Positions 8,429-16,998 of a stretch of DNA of 36,072 bases are shown here, piece after piece. The DNA lies in contig JABABE010000119.1 of assembly GCA_014238395.1 (NCBI GenBank), positions 1 through 36,072 on the forward strand, read 5' to 3'. A model generated the notes under the pieces. The model was not told where the DNA came from and searched no databases. It worked only from the letters and a program-made list of their open reading frames with translations. Made by a program: the position numbers and the translations under genes. The stretch is from Candidatus Kaiserbacteria bacterium (GTDB lineage: Bacteria > Patescibacteriota > Minisyncoccia > Phycocordibacterales > JABAAK01). Each line of letters begins with the position of its first letter. Positions within the stretch are counted from its first letter, which is position 1.

Positions 8429-9106
8429 ATGAAATATATCAATCATTTTCTAATAGTCTTCTCTGGACTTTTGATAGCTTTTCTTATTATCTATAAAGAT
8501 AGTAGAGAAAATTTTAAAATAAAGGATACAGAAATACCTTCACCAAAAAAAGCATTTTTTATTGAAGAATATGATATCATAATTGGAAACAAAGATGCTA
8601 ACTTTTTTTTAATAGAATATATTGACTTGCAATGTCCTTCATGTAAGGAATTTCACCCACACCTACATTCATTAATAGCTAGTAGATATGTTACATCTGG
8701 TGAAGTTGCTGTTGTAATAAGACATGGACCACATATAGACAGTTTGTCTACTGAAAAAGCATTAACTGCTGAATGTGTTAGAAAGCATTACGGAAATAAT
8801 AAATCCTTGTCTTTCATTGATCAGATTATCTTAGTTGTAGAAGAGGCGCAATATCCAACAAAAAGAATTGAAAAAATTTTTAATGATTTAGGAATTAATC
8901 TTGAAAAAATAAAACAATGTAAATCTATTACCGGTGACGTAAGAATTGAATTTGAGCAAAAAACAGAAGATATAATCAGAAGTCTACAAATAAGAAAAAC
9001 ACCTTACATACAAATACTGGACAATAACGGAACAGAATTGTATTCAGCATCAGGAGTACACACATTTGAGGAATTAGCAAGTCTTTTCTTTCAACTAATC
9101 AAATAG
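8429..9106 (+). CDS. Membrane-anchored DsbA-like thiol-disulfide oxidoreductase
   Basis: A 225-residue protein with one N-terminal membrane segment (about residues 5-22) and an outer thioredoxin-fold domain. The redox motif CPSC is at residues 69-72 after the typical YIDLQCPSC strand, and the cis-proline is P192 in KTPYI. It belongs to the DsbA/Thioredoxin_4 type often found in CPR genomes. It probably makes or rearranges disulfides in surface proteins; the M23 peptidase and the baseplate-J-like protein in this window both have cysteine pairs in their outer domains, but a substrate link is only inference. Its last 12 bases overlap the 3' end of the convergent glycyl-tRNA synthetase gene. Confidence 0.85.
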   Translation: MKYINHFLIVFSGLLIAFLIIYKDSRENFKIKDTEIPSPKKAFFIEEYDIIIGNKDANFFLIEYIDLQCPSCKEFHPHLHSLIASRYVTSGEVAVVIRHGPHIDSLSTEKALTAECVRKHYGNNKSLSFIDQIILVVEEAQYPTKRIEKIFNDLGINLEKIKQCKSITGDVRIEFEQKTEDIIRSLQIRKTPYIQILDNNGTELYSASGVHTFEELASLFFQLIK

Positions 9107-10462
9107 ATCGGGAGATAAAGATTTTTTTAAATCGGAAATCCTTACCCTATCTTGTTTCATCGAATCCCTATTTCTTATTGTGACTGTCTCATCTTCTAAT
9201 GTCTGATAATCTATAGTAATGCAAAACGGTGTACCAACCTCATCTGCCCTTCTGTATCTTTTACCTATGCTTTGTGTTTCGTCATAAAGACATACATAAT
9301 CATTGGACAAAATATTAAATACAGAAACTGCTTTTTGCTTTAAATTTTCCTTTTTAAATAACGGCAATACAGCAATGTATATCGGGGCGATTTCTGGTTT
9401 TAATTTCAGCACAACTCTTGTCGTCTTATCTGGCAACTCCTCTTCTGTATAAGATTCAAGTAATACGGCTAAAAACAATCTCTCAACACCAATTGAAGTT
9501 TCAATTACATTTGGAGTATAACTTTTTTTTGTCATCTCATCAAAAAACTCCATTGTTGTTTTTGAAAATTTTTGATGTTGAGAAAGATCCCAATCACCAC
9601 GATCATGTATACCTTCAAGCTCTTTCCATCCAACTGGATATTTATATTCGATATCTAGTGCATTTTTACAGTAAAAGACTAGATTGTCGTGGTCTTTATA
9701 CCTTATATTTTCTTTAGATATACCAAGTGAAATTAAAAATTCAAAACTTAATTTTTTAAATCTTTCAAAATTTTCTCTTGATTTGTTTGGGAAATCAAAA
9801 TATTGCATTTCCATTTGTTGAAATTCTCTTAATCGAAAAATAAATTGTCTGGCAGATATCTCATTACGGAAAGCTTTACCTATTTGTGCAACTCCAAATC
9901 CAATATTTTTATTTATTGAATTTGATATATTTTTATAATTTATAAAAATTCCCTGACATGTCTCTCCTCTTAAATAAGTTTTTTCAAATTTAGTTTTATT
10001 TAAGTTTGATTCAACTAATAAATTAACAAATTCTGGATCTTGCAAGTCATTTACGTCAACACCCTCAATTTTTATTAATTTTTTACTATCATTAAATAAT
10101 TTTTTGATTTTATCTATATCTGTAACCCCATTGCAATCTACACCTATTTTCTCTAAAAGATGGTCAACCCTGTATTTTATTCCTGTTTTTTTGTCTGTCG
10201 TGCATGGATCAGAAAAATTAGATGTATGTCCTGACGCCTCCCAAACCTTTGGATTGGTAAAAATAGCAGAATTTATACCAAAGATATCCTTGTTTCTATG
10301 GACTATATCCTTCCACCATTTTGCTTTTATGTTTTTTTCTAACTCAACACCCATAGGTCCGTAATCGTATACACCAGAAAAACCATCGTAAATTTCTGAT
10401 GACGGGAACATAAAACCTCTAGACTTACATAGTTTTATTACTGCTTCCCATTTATTTTCCAT
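9095..10462 (-). CDS. glyQS: Glycyl-tRNA synthetase, homodimeric (alpha2) type
   Basis: Class II synthetase of 455 residues charging tRNA-Gly. It is the single-chain alpha2 form shared with archaea, eukaryotes and some bacteria, not the alpha2-beta2 form of E. coli. Marks: the N-terminal RGFMFPSSEIYDG and YDYGPMG motif 1 region, FRNEISARQFIFRLREF (motif 2) near residues 196-212, EMQYF, IETSIGVERL (motif 3), and an anticodon-binding C-terminal domain with DEVGTPFCITID. It is the last gene of the scpA-scpB-carboxypeptidase run, nine bases after the previous stop. A TATAAT lies eight bases before its ATG (10471-10476 region), so it may also have its own start. Confidence 0.97.
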   Translation of the reverse strand: MENKWEAVIKLCKSRGFMFPSSEIYDGFSGVYDYGPMGVELEKNIKAKWWKDIVHRNKDIFGINSAIFTNPKVWEASGHTSNFSDPCTTDKKTGIKYRVDHLLEKIGVDCNGVTDIDKIKKLFNDSKKLIKIEGVDVNDLQDPEFVNLLVESNLNKTKFEKTYLRGETCQGIFINYKNISNSINKNIGFGVAQIGKAFRNEISARQFIFRLREFQQMEMQYFDFPNKSRENFERFKKLSFEFLISLGISKENIRYKDHDNLVFYCKNALDIEYKYPVGWKELEGIHDRGDWDLSQHQKFSKTTMEFFDEMTKKSYTPNVIETSIGVERLFLAVLLESYTEEELPDKTTRVVLKLKPEIAPIYIAVLPLFKKENLKQKAVSVFNILSNDYVCLYDETQSIGKRYRRADEVGTPFCITIDYQTLEDETVTIRNRDSMKQDRVRISDLKKSLSPDLFD

Positions 10463-10471
10463 ATTTATATA

Positions 10472-11362
10472 TTATATATCATTAAGTTTTTTGTAATTAC
10501 TAACTATGTTTATTAATTTTTCTGCATCATTAAACCTTTCTTCAAAAGTGGAAGAAAGAACAACTATCGCTATTTTTGAATTTTTTATATTTATTACGAT
10601 TGCTAAATTGCCACCAGCTAAGTCAGTATAGCCAGTTTTTGAAATAAAAATATTGTTAAATTTTTTTGTCAATAGATTTGTATTAGTAGCCTTAAACAGT
10701 CGACCATCGACAGTATAAAAGTTTTTTGAATATATTCCAGTATCATAGATAATATCTGATAACTCATCTATAGAAAGTTTCAATATGGAAACCACGTCCT
10801 TTGGTGAACTTTTTGCACTCGATAAACCTAAGTGTATATCAAGCCCAGTTGAATTTATAAAATAAGATTGGTTTAGATTTTTATCTTGTTGATATTTTTT
10901 TACTAAATCAAAAAAATCATAACCTGTATTTTCTTCCACATGTCTCTGTATTGCTGTTATGCCAATATTTGAAGATTCAATTAATGAAAATTTTAGTAAT
11001 TCTTCAGCATCCCATTTGTCTCCAGCTTTTAGATCTGTGTTGGCGTATACATTTAAATCTTGTTCTTTTATTTGTATCTCATCTCCTTGTGAAAAATATT
11101 GATACGCAACCAGTGCAGAAAAAATTTTAGATATTGATGCTGTAGGATATGTAAAAGAACTGTTTTTCTCTAGCAAAATTTCATTAGTATCTAAATCATA
11201 TACAATATAACCGTCTGCTTTGATTTCATATTTACTTACATCAATGTTTATTTGACTTTTTTTTGACGATACAATTTCTGGTATATTTATTTTAATGGAC
11301 AAAAAATTTAGTAAAATTGTACAAATAATAGATGACAAAAAAAAGATTACTACTTTATACAT
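10472..11362 (-). CDS. D-alanyl-D-alanine carboxypeptidase (S11 penicillin-binding protein)
   Basis: A serine peptidase of 296 residues with an uncleaved-looking N-terminal membrane segment (about 4-22), placing the catalytic domain outside. Active-site motifs are complete: S76-x-x-K79 in ASISKI, SxN at S130-N132 in ESSNIG, and KTG at 242-244 in SKTGYT. It should trim the terminal D-alanine of peptidoglycan stem peptides. It lacks the long C-terminal domain and amphipathic anchor of DacA-type enzymes, so the N-terminal segment is likely the anchor. It sits between scpB (three bases upstream) and glyQS. Confidence 0.9.
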   Translation of the reverse strand: MYKVVIFFLSSIICTILLNFLSIKINIPEIVSSKKSQINIDVSKYEIKADGYIVYDLDTNEILLEKNSSFTYPTASISKIFSALVAYQYFSQGDEIQIKEQDLNVYANTDLKAGDKWDAEELLKFSLIESSNIGITAIQRHVEENTGYDFFDLVKKYQQDKNLNQSYFINSTGLDIHLGLSSAKSSPKDVVSILKLSIDELSDIIYDTGIYSKNFYTVDGRLFKATNTNLLTKKFNNIFISKTGYTDLAGGNLAIVINIKNSKIAIVVLSSTFEERFNDAEKLINIVSNYKKLNDI

Positions 11363-11365
11363 AAA

Positions 11366-11908
11366 CTATTGATGCATCTTTTTAATTTCCTCTAAACTTT
11401 CTTGCATCTTGTATCTTGTTTGTGCATAATTAGGTAATTTTTCAACAGAATCTATTCCTATGCTAGATAAAAAATCTAATGTGACCATATATAGACTTAT
11501 TTTACTGTCTGTTTTGGAGACCAACCCCCGCAAGACAAGTTGCTTTAATATAAAATGTGTATTTACTCCACGAATAAAATCTATATCTATTTTTTTTAAT
11601 GGTCCGCAATATGCAATTGTTGTAAGTGTCTCTCGTACCCGTTTTGACAATGGTCCATCTGTTTCCTCTTTTTTTATTTCTTTCAATTTATCTGAAATAC
11701 TTTGATTTGTATAAAAACCAATATAATTTCCATTATCACTTAAACAAATTCCTCTATCTTGATAATCATTTTTTAAATCTACAATTATCTTCTCAAGGAT
11801 ATCATTTTTAATATTGATTTTTTTTGAAATATTTGTCCTGCTTATTTCACCACCTGATAAAAATATCAAAGCTTCTACTATTTTTTTTTGTTCATTATTT
11901 ATTTCCAT
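11366..11908 (-). CDS. scpB: Segregation and condensation protein B
   Basis: A 180-residue winged-helix protein of the SMC-ScpAB condensin. The N-terminal EALIFLSGGE segment and the TIAYCGPLKKIDIDFIRGVN segment (second winged helix, usually TLAIIAYRQPITRAEI-like) identify the family. It binds ScpA as a dimer and works with SMC in chromosome compaction and segregation; smc itself is not in the window. It is 16 bases downstream of scpA. Confidence 0.9.
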   Translation of the reverse strand: MEINNEQKKIVEALIFLSGGEISRTNISKKINIKNDILEKIIVDLKNDYQDRGICLSDNGNYIGFYTNQSISDKLKEIKKEETDGPLSKRVRETLTTIAYCGPLKKIDIDFIRGVNTHFILKQLVLRGLVSKTDSKISLYMVTLDFLSSIGIDSVEKLPNYAQTRYKMQESLEEIKKMHQ

Positions 11909-11924
11909 AGTTATGCTTTGATAA

Positions 11925-12644
11925 TTAAATTTTAATTTCTATATCGCCACATATTTTATTTTGCGATACATTTATTTTATCTTGCTTCATTAACTCAAGC
12001 AGTGCCAAAAAAGAAATTGCGTAGGTTTTTTTTGTTCTGTTGTCAGCAAGTTGATTAAAAAAACTATTTGTCTTTAGATTTTGTATTTTTTTATCTAAAG
12101 TATTCATCATTTCATCAAGGGTTATGACAATATCAATTACCTTTTCTTTTAATTCCTCTTTTTTAGGAAGTAGAAAGACAATCTCCTCTGCGATTGCAGA
12201 AATCATATTTAGATTCATTTTTTTATCTGGACGAAACATTACATTCATCTTCTGTTTTATTGGGCTTGGACAACAATATGTTTTTTTTGAAAAATTTTCT
12301 GACAGAAACATACTTGCATTCTTTAACATCTCATATAGAATCAATCTTTTTTCTAAAATATCCGCATCAACTTGTTCCTCTTCTAAATAAGAAAGTATTG
12401 GTAGAAGTGATTTAGATTTTATAAAAAGAAGTATTGATGCTGTATGTACAAAACAAGCCACCTGTAGTGATGGAAAAATAGCTTGTTTTTTCAGCTCCTC
12501 AAGATAGTCATTTGTGATTTTTGCCAATGATAAAGTATTTATCTGCATTTTCTTTTTTTCTATTAATGACAAAAGTAAGTCAATCGGCCCGTCAAAATTA
12601 CGGTCTTTTGATTGTATTGTTTTTTGGTTAATTGAATCAGACAC
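11925..12644 (-). CDS. scpA: Segregation and condensation protein A
   Basis: The kleisin subunit of bacterial condensin, 239 residues. FDGPIDLLLSLIEKKK near residues 17-33 is the N-terminal SMC-neck-binding signature, followed by YLEEL, a region rich in SKSLLP that is conserved in ScpA, and a C-terminal winged helix that contacts the SMC head. The start codon is GTG (12642-12644). A good sigma-70-type promoter lies about 29 bases upstream, making scpA the first gene of scpA-scpB-carboxypeptidase-glyQS. Confidence 0.92.
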   Translation of the reverse strand: MSDSINQKTIQSKDRNFDGPIDLLLSLIEKKKMQINTLSLAKITNDYLEELKKQAIFPSLQVACFVHTASILLFIKSKSLLPILSYLEEEQVDADILEKRLILYEMLKNASMFLSENFSKKTYCCPSPIKQKMNVMFRPDKKMNLNMISAIAEEIVFLLPKKEELKEKVIDIVITLDEMMNTLDKKIQNLKTNSFFNQLADNRTKKTYAISFLALLELMKQDKINVSQNKICGDIEIKI

Positions 12645-12672
12645 TTTTATTTTTCAAAAAAAGTAAAAACTC

Positions 12673-12701
12673 ATTATAGATTTTTTTCCTTTATAGGACA
12701 A
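12673..12701 (-). promoter_or_regulatory. Promoter of the scpA operon
   Basis: On the minus strand TTGTCC (12701-12696) and TATAAT (12678-12673) are separated by exactly 17 bases. The predicted start near 12666 gives a leader of about 20 bases before the scpA GTG. The -10 is perfect and the -35 matches at four of six positions. Confidence 0.65.
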
Positions 12702-12739
12702 GTTTACCATACAAAAAAACAACCCCACAGCTATAAAAA

Positions 12740-13708
12740 TTATTTTTTTCTTAATCCAACCAAGATTTTTATTTCGTGCAGCCTTCTATCTAATAGTTTA
12801 TTAATTTTTTTTCTATTTTTAGATAATATTTTTTCGGTAAAATTACTATCTTTTGTTAGGTTTGCATACTTTTTTCTTGGTCCATCAAATTTGTTCATAA
12901 AAGCGCTCAAGAGCTCATTTTTTGCTTCTTTGTACCCAATGGAGCCAGATAAATATTTTTTTCTGAGTGAAGAAGAGTCATCGGTTAACAGATCGTAAAA
13001 ATAAAAAACATTACATTTATCTGGATCTATTTTTTCACCTTTGTTTTTTGAATCAGTTTTAATGCATTCTATCTTTTTTTGAATTATTTTTTTGTCTTCA
13101 AATATTGGAAGTGTATTTTTATAACTTTTACTCATCTTTCTACCATCTGTACCAATTATCTCTATATTTTCTTTTGCAAAAGCATTTGGTTCTTTAAAAT
13201 ACTCTCCGAATTGCTTATTAAATTTTCTAGCCCATTCCCTTGTATATTCTATATGTTGAAGCTGATCACGACCTACTGGAATTAAATCAAAATCTGGTAA
13301 TAATATATCTGATGCCATCAACACTGGGTATATTGAGAGTGCCAAAGTTGGTATTTTTTTTGATGAAACTGATGATTTGTATGCATGTGATCTTTGCAGA
13401 TGTGGAAATGTTGTAATAGAAAACAAAATCCACATTAATTCTGTTAATTGAGGGAAATCTGATTGTCTATATATTATTGTTTTTTTTGGATTTACTCCTA
13501 GTGCAATATAAGATTTAATCAACTCATCTGTTTTTTTATGTGTTTGTTTTATGTCTATTGTTGAGTCTGCTAAAGTATGAAGATCTGCTATGAAAAGAAA
13601 AATCTCTGCATTCTTTTTTTGCAATTCTAATATATCTGTAATCACAGCAAAATAGTTTCCTAAATGTATTTCTCCAGTTGGTTTTATGCCTGTTAAAACT
13701 TTCTTCAT
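12740..13708 (-). CDS. trpS: Tryptophanyl-tRNA synthetase
   Basis: Class I synthetase of 322 residues charging tRNA-Trp. The HIGH-equivalent is HLGN (15-18) after TGIKPTGEI, and KMSKS is exact at 191-195. PVGRDQLQHIEYTRE in the middle is the tryptophanyl-specific dimer and binding segment. Length is normal. It stands alone between dnaJ and scpA with gaps of about 90 bases on both sides. Confidence 0.97.
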   Translation of the reverse strand: MKKVLTGIKPTGEIHLGNYFAVITDILELQKKNAEIFLFIADLHTLADSTIDIKQTHKKTDELIKSYIALGVNPKKTIIYRQSDFPQLTELMWILFSITTFPHLQRSHAYKSSVSSKKIPTLALSIYPVLMASDILLPDFDLIPVGRDQLQHIEYTREWARKFNKQFGEYFKEPNAFAKENIEIIGTDGRKMSKSYKNTLPIFEDKKIIQKKIECIKTDSKNKGEKIDPDKCNVFYFYDLLTDDSSSLRKKYLSGSIGYKEAKNELLSAFMNKFDGPRKKYANLTKDSNFTEKILSKNRKKINKLLDRRLHEIKILVGLRKK

Positions 13709-13715
13709 TGATTTT

Positions 13716-13721
13716 ATTATA
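13716..13721 (-). promoter_or_regulatory. -10 box seven bases before trpS
   Basis: A perfect TATAAT on the minus strand is followed by AAAATCA and the trpS ATG (13708-13706). Transcription would start at or one base before the start codon. The upstream sequence is nearly pure A and T with no clear -35. Confidence 0.5.
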
Positions 13722-13796
13722 ATATAAAAATCAAAATTAAATTAAACTTAAATTATAAATAGTGTATAAAAAAATATATTTTTTGTCTGTATTTTT

Positions 13797-14591
13797 TTAA
13801 AAACCTTCTTTCTTTAAAATTTCTAGAGCTTCTTTTGCTTTTTTTGTTATTTTTGTTGGTGTGGTAATAATTATTTTTACAAAAAATTCAGAAACATTTG
13901 ACTTATTAACTCTTAAAATTTTACCAGACGTTGTGTTTTGCGGAACCTTAATAGTAATGTCTTTGCTTTCTAATGTTTTTATTTTGTATTCAGCAGATAA
14001 AAGAGCGTCTGTGACAGAAACTTCAAGATTCTGAAATGGCATTCCATTTAATTCATAAAATACAGAATCACTTGATACGTGAAATCTTAGGTGCAGATCC
14101 CCAGGAATTCCATTCTCAATTTCTTCGCCCAATCCACTTTGTCTCACAATTTGCCCATTTCTTATGCCGTATGGAATTCGTATTTTTATACTTTGATGTT
14201 TTTTTGTTTTATACGGAATTGTGATTTCCTTAGTTGCTTGCAAAAAAGACTCTCTGAATGTAATATTTATATCCATAATGATGTCATTTCCAACCTTTCT
14301 TGCATGCTGTTGGAATAAATCCCCAAATAAATCTGAAATATCAAATCCAAAACCAGCATCAGAAGCTTGTGCAGAGCCAAAATCAAAGCCACCGCTGCCT
14401 ACAGTGTCATACTTATCCTTTTTTTCTTTGTTTGATAAAACAGAATATGCCTCGCTCAGCTGCTTAAATTTTTTTTCATCTCCTGTTTTTTTGTCTGGGT
14501 GATACTTATGCGCTAAGTTTCTAAACGATTTTTTTATCTCATCCTGTGAAGCATTCTTGTCTACTTCTAAAACTTTATAATAATCAACCAT
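13797..14591 (-). CDS. dnaJ: J-domain co-chaperone without zinc finger (class B DnaJ)
   Basis: A 264-residue Hsp40. The J-domain occupies residues 1-70 with HPD at 31-33, followed by a short glycine/phenylalanine-rich linker (GFDFG, GFGFDISD) and two beta-sandwich substrate-binding domains (PGDLHLRFHV, KVPQNTTSGKILRV). There is no cysteine-rich CxxCxGxG zinc region, so it resembles CbpA or DnaJ class B, yet it occupies the canonical dnaJ place three bases after dnaK. It should stimulate DnaK ATPase and deliver substrates; the disulfide and zinc-linked activities of class A DnaJ should be missing. Confidence 0.93.
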   Translation of the reverse strand: MVDYYKVLEVDKNASQDEIKKSFRNLAHKYHPDKKTGDEKKFKQLSEAYSVLSNKEKKDKYDTVGSGGFDFGSAQASDAGFGFDISDLFGDLFQQHARKVGNDIIMDINITFRESFLQATKEITIPYKTKKHQSIKIRIPYGIRNGQIVRQSGLGEEIENGIPGDLHLRFHVSSDSVFYELNGMPFQNLEVSVTDALLSAEYKIKTLESKDITIKVPQNTTSGKILRVNKSNVSEFFVKIIITTPTKITKKAKEALEILKKEGF

Positions 14592-14594
14592 TTG

Positions 14595-16478
14595 TTACTC
14601 TTTTATATCCGCGTCTGTAACATCATCTGCATTTTTATCTTCTGGAGAAGATTTTTCTTCATTTTTTGCAGAATCATCATTTTTTGTTTTCTGTAATTGA
14701 GAAAGTTTCGATAAAACAGCGTTTGCATCCGATGTCTTTTTTTGTATATCTTCTGCGGAATCTTTTTCTTCTATTTTTTTCAATATTGCTATTTGTTCAT
14801 CAGCTTCTTTTTTTAGATCTGCATCCACCAAATCTCCAAGAGACTTAACTTCTTTTTCTATAGAATAAACTGTGTGTTCTGCAAGATTTTTTGCTTCTAT
14901 AATCTCTCGTTTTTTCTTATCCTCTTCTGCATTTACTTCTGCATCTTTTTTCATTTTTTCTATATCTTCATCAGTTAATTCAGAACTTGCCTCGATTTTG
15001 ATTGACTGCTCTTTGCCACTATTTTTATCTTTTGCTTTTACGTCTAGAATACCATTTGAATCTATATCAAAAGTCACCTCAATTTGAGGAACACCTCTTG
15101 CTGCCTGTGCTATTCCGTCTAATATAAATCTGCCTAGACTTTTGTTATCTTGTGCCATAGCCCTTTCACCTTGAACTATGTGTATATCTACAGATGGCTG
15201 ATTATCTGATGCTGTAGAAAATATTTGAGATGCAGATGTTGGCAATGTTGTATTTCTATCTATTATTTTTGTAGATACACCTCCCATCGTTTCAATTCCG
15301 AATGATATTGGTACAACATCTAAAAGAAGAATATCTTTAACATCTCCTTGCAATATACCAGCCTGCACAGCTGCTCCAAGCGCAACTACTTCATCTGGAT
15401 TAATAGATTTATTAATTTCTTTTTCAAAAAATTTCGATACCGAATCGTGTATTAATGGCATACGAGTTTGTCCACCCACCATTATTACTTCATTTATATC
15501 TTTTTTATCTAGCTTTGAAGTTTTGAGAGCATTTTCTGTTATAGATAAAGCTCTTTTAACATATTTGTCTGCTAGTTTTTCAAGAGTTGCACGAGTTAAT
15601 TTCATAACTAAATGTTGAGGACCTGCATCCGTTGATGTTATAAATGGAATATTTATTTCTGTTTCAATGGACACAGACAATTCTATTTTTGCTTTTTCTG
15701 ATGCTTCATCCAATCTTTGTAATGCAATTGGATCTTTGAGTTCTACTCCTACTTCTTTTTTAAACTCAGAGACAATATGCTGTATTATCTCATAATCTAT
15801 ATCACGTCCACCCATATGAGAATCACCGTCAGTAGATTTTACTTCTACGACTTCATCCCCAACCTCAAGTACAGATATATCAAAAGTACCTCCTCCAAAA
15901 TCAAAAACAACAATCTTTTCATTGTTTTTTTTGTTAAAACCATACGCAAGTGCAGCTGCTGTCGGTTCGTTTATGATTCTTCTGACTTTAAGTCCTGCTA
16001 TTTCACCAGCATCTTGAGTTGCTTTTCTTTGATTTTCGTCAAAATATGCCGGTACAGTAATCACAGCCTCTGTGATTTTTTCTCCTAATTTTGCCTCAGC
16101 ATCTTCTTTTATTTTTTGTAGTATTAATGCAGATATTTCTTCTGGTCGCTTCTTCTCATCGTTTAAAGTTATTAATACACCACCTTTAGGTCCTTCTGTT
16201 ATTTCATATGGCAATGTCTTAATATCGTTTTGTACCACTTCATCTTTGAATCTATGTCCAACAAACCTTTTCACTCCATATATAGTATTTTTTGGATTTG
16301 TTACTGCTTGCCTTCTTGCAAGTAACCCTACTAATCTTTCACCAGTCTTTGATATAGCAACAACAGACGGAGTTGTTCTGCTTCCTTCCGTGTTTTCTAT
16401 AATCTCTGGATTTCCATTTAAAATGTACGCCACCGCGGAGTTAGTTGTACCCAGGTCTATTCCAATAATTTTTGCCAT
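14595..16478 (-). CDS. dnaK: Hsp70 chaperone DnaK
   Basis: ATP-dependent chaperone of 627 residues. The nucleotide-binding domain starts with IGIDLGTTNSAVA, followed by VITVPAYFDENQR, INEPTAAALAYG and FDFGGGTFDISVLE. The substrate-binding domain (about 385-500) begins after the DVVPISFGIETMGG linker region, and the lid ends in a charged tail (DADIKE). Length is normal for bacteria. It lies 12 bases after grpE and three before dnaJ, the standard chaperone trio, but the trio follows directly on the ribosomal protein operon. Confidence 0.99.
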   Translation of the reverse strand: MAKIIGIDLGTTNSAVAYILNGNPEIIENTEGSRTTPSVVAISKTGERLVGLLARRQAVTNPKNTIYGVKRFVGHRFKDEVVQNDIKTLPYEITEGPKGGVLITLNDEKKRPEEISALILQKIKEDAEAKLGEKITEAVITVPAYFDENQRKATQDAGEIAGLKVRRIINEPTAAALAYGFNKKNNEKIVVFDFGGGTFDISVLEVGDEVVEVKSTDGDSHMGGRDIDYEIIQHIVSEFKKEVGVELKDPIALQRLDEASEKAKIELSVSIETEINIPFITSTDAGPQHLVMKLTRATLEKLADKYVKRALSITENALKTSKLDKKDINEVIMVGGQTRMPLIHDSVSKFFEKEINKSINPDEVVALGAAVQAGILQGDVKDILLLDVVPISFGIETMGGVSTKIIDRNTTLPTSASQIFSTASDNQPSVDIHIVQGERAMAQDNKSLGRFILDGIAQAARGVPQIEVTFDIDSNGILDVKAKDKNSGKEQSIKIEASSELTDEDIEKMKKDAEVNAEEDKKKREIIEAKNLAEHTVYSIEKEVKSLGDLVDADLKKEADEQIAILKKIEEKDSAEDIQKKTSDANAVLSKLSQLQKTKNDDSAKNEEKSSPEDKNADDVTDADIKE

Positions 16479-16490
16479 ATCTTTATTTTA

Positions 16491-16994
16491 TTAACTTTTT
16501 AATGTCTTTTTACCTATTATAACACAAGCTGGTTTTATAACAAAATCTGAGACCTTGTAGCCTGGTGAACAGGTATCTATAATTTTATTTTCCTCTCCAA
16601 TTTGTGTTTCTATAATTTCGTGCTTTTTTGGATCAAATTCCTCACCACATTTTGGCATTATATCACTGACTCCCATTTGTGACATTGAATCTTTTAATTG
16701 TGAATATATTGCCTCAACACCAATCCTCCAATTTTTATCAACACTCTCCCATACTTTTTTATTTTTTTTCGCTTGAAAAAAACTATCCATCGGTGGTATA
16801 AAATTATTTATACAAGATGCAATGATAATTTTTTCTTTTTGTTCAGTTAGTTCAGCAAACTTCTTTTTTTCATTGATAAGATCAGCTTTTGCTCTTTTCC
16901 ATCCTTCCAAGTATTCATCTCTTTCTTTTTTATATTTCGACATATGGCTTTTATTTTTCGCATCATTAGATGCTTTATCTTTTCCGTCGACCAT
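16491..16994 (-). CDS. grpE: Nucleotide exchange factor GrpE
   Basis: The 167-residue ADP-release factor of DnaK. It has a lysine-rich N-terminal coiled coil (YKKERDEYLEGWKRAKAD, the usual LxRxxADFxN-like region) and a C-terminal beta domain where FDPKKHEII corresponds to the family FDPxxHEAV motif and GYKVSDFVIKPACVIIGK to its ending signature. The start is only four bases after the rpsI stop, and I see no CIRCE repeat or separate promoter in that junction. Confidence 0.95.
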   Translation of the reverse strand: MVDGKDKASNDAKNKSHMSKYKKERDEYLEGWKRAKADLINEKKKFAELTEQKEKIIIASCINNFIPPMDSFFQAKKNKKVWESVDKNWRIGVEAIYSQLKDSMSQMGVSDIMPKCGEEFDPKKHEIIETQIGEENKIIDTCSPGYKVSDFVIKPACVIIGKKTLKS

Positions 16995-16998
16995 AGTC

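Noticed and set aside
12700..12739. Terminator after trpS
   Set aside because: An A-run near the stop codon could pair with a later T-run, but there is no GC stem; not supportable.
13768..13784. A/T palindrome after dnaJ as terminator of the long operon
   Set aside because: The stem is only A-T pairs (A-run, TATA, T-run); it may help termination but cannot be distinguished from background AT sequence.
16072..16494. Plus-strand 140-residue frame antisense to dnaK
   Set aside because: It overlaps the conserved N-terminal DnaK domain entirely and has no family features.
16995..16998. CIRCE element or heat-shock promoter before grpE
   Set aside because: The gap is four bases and no TTAGCACTC-N9-GAGTGCTAA-like repeat is seen nearby.
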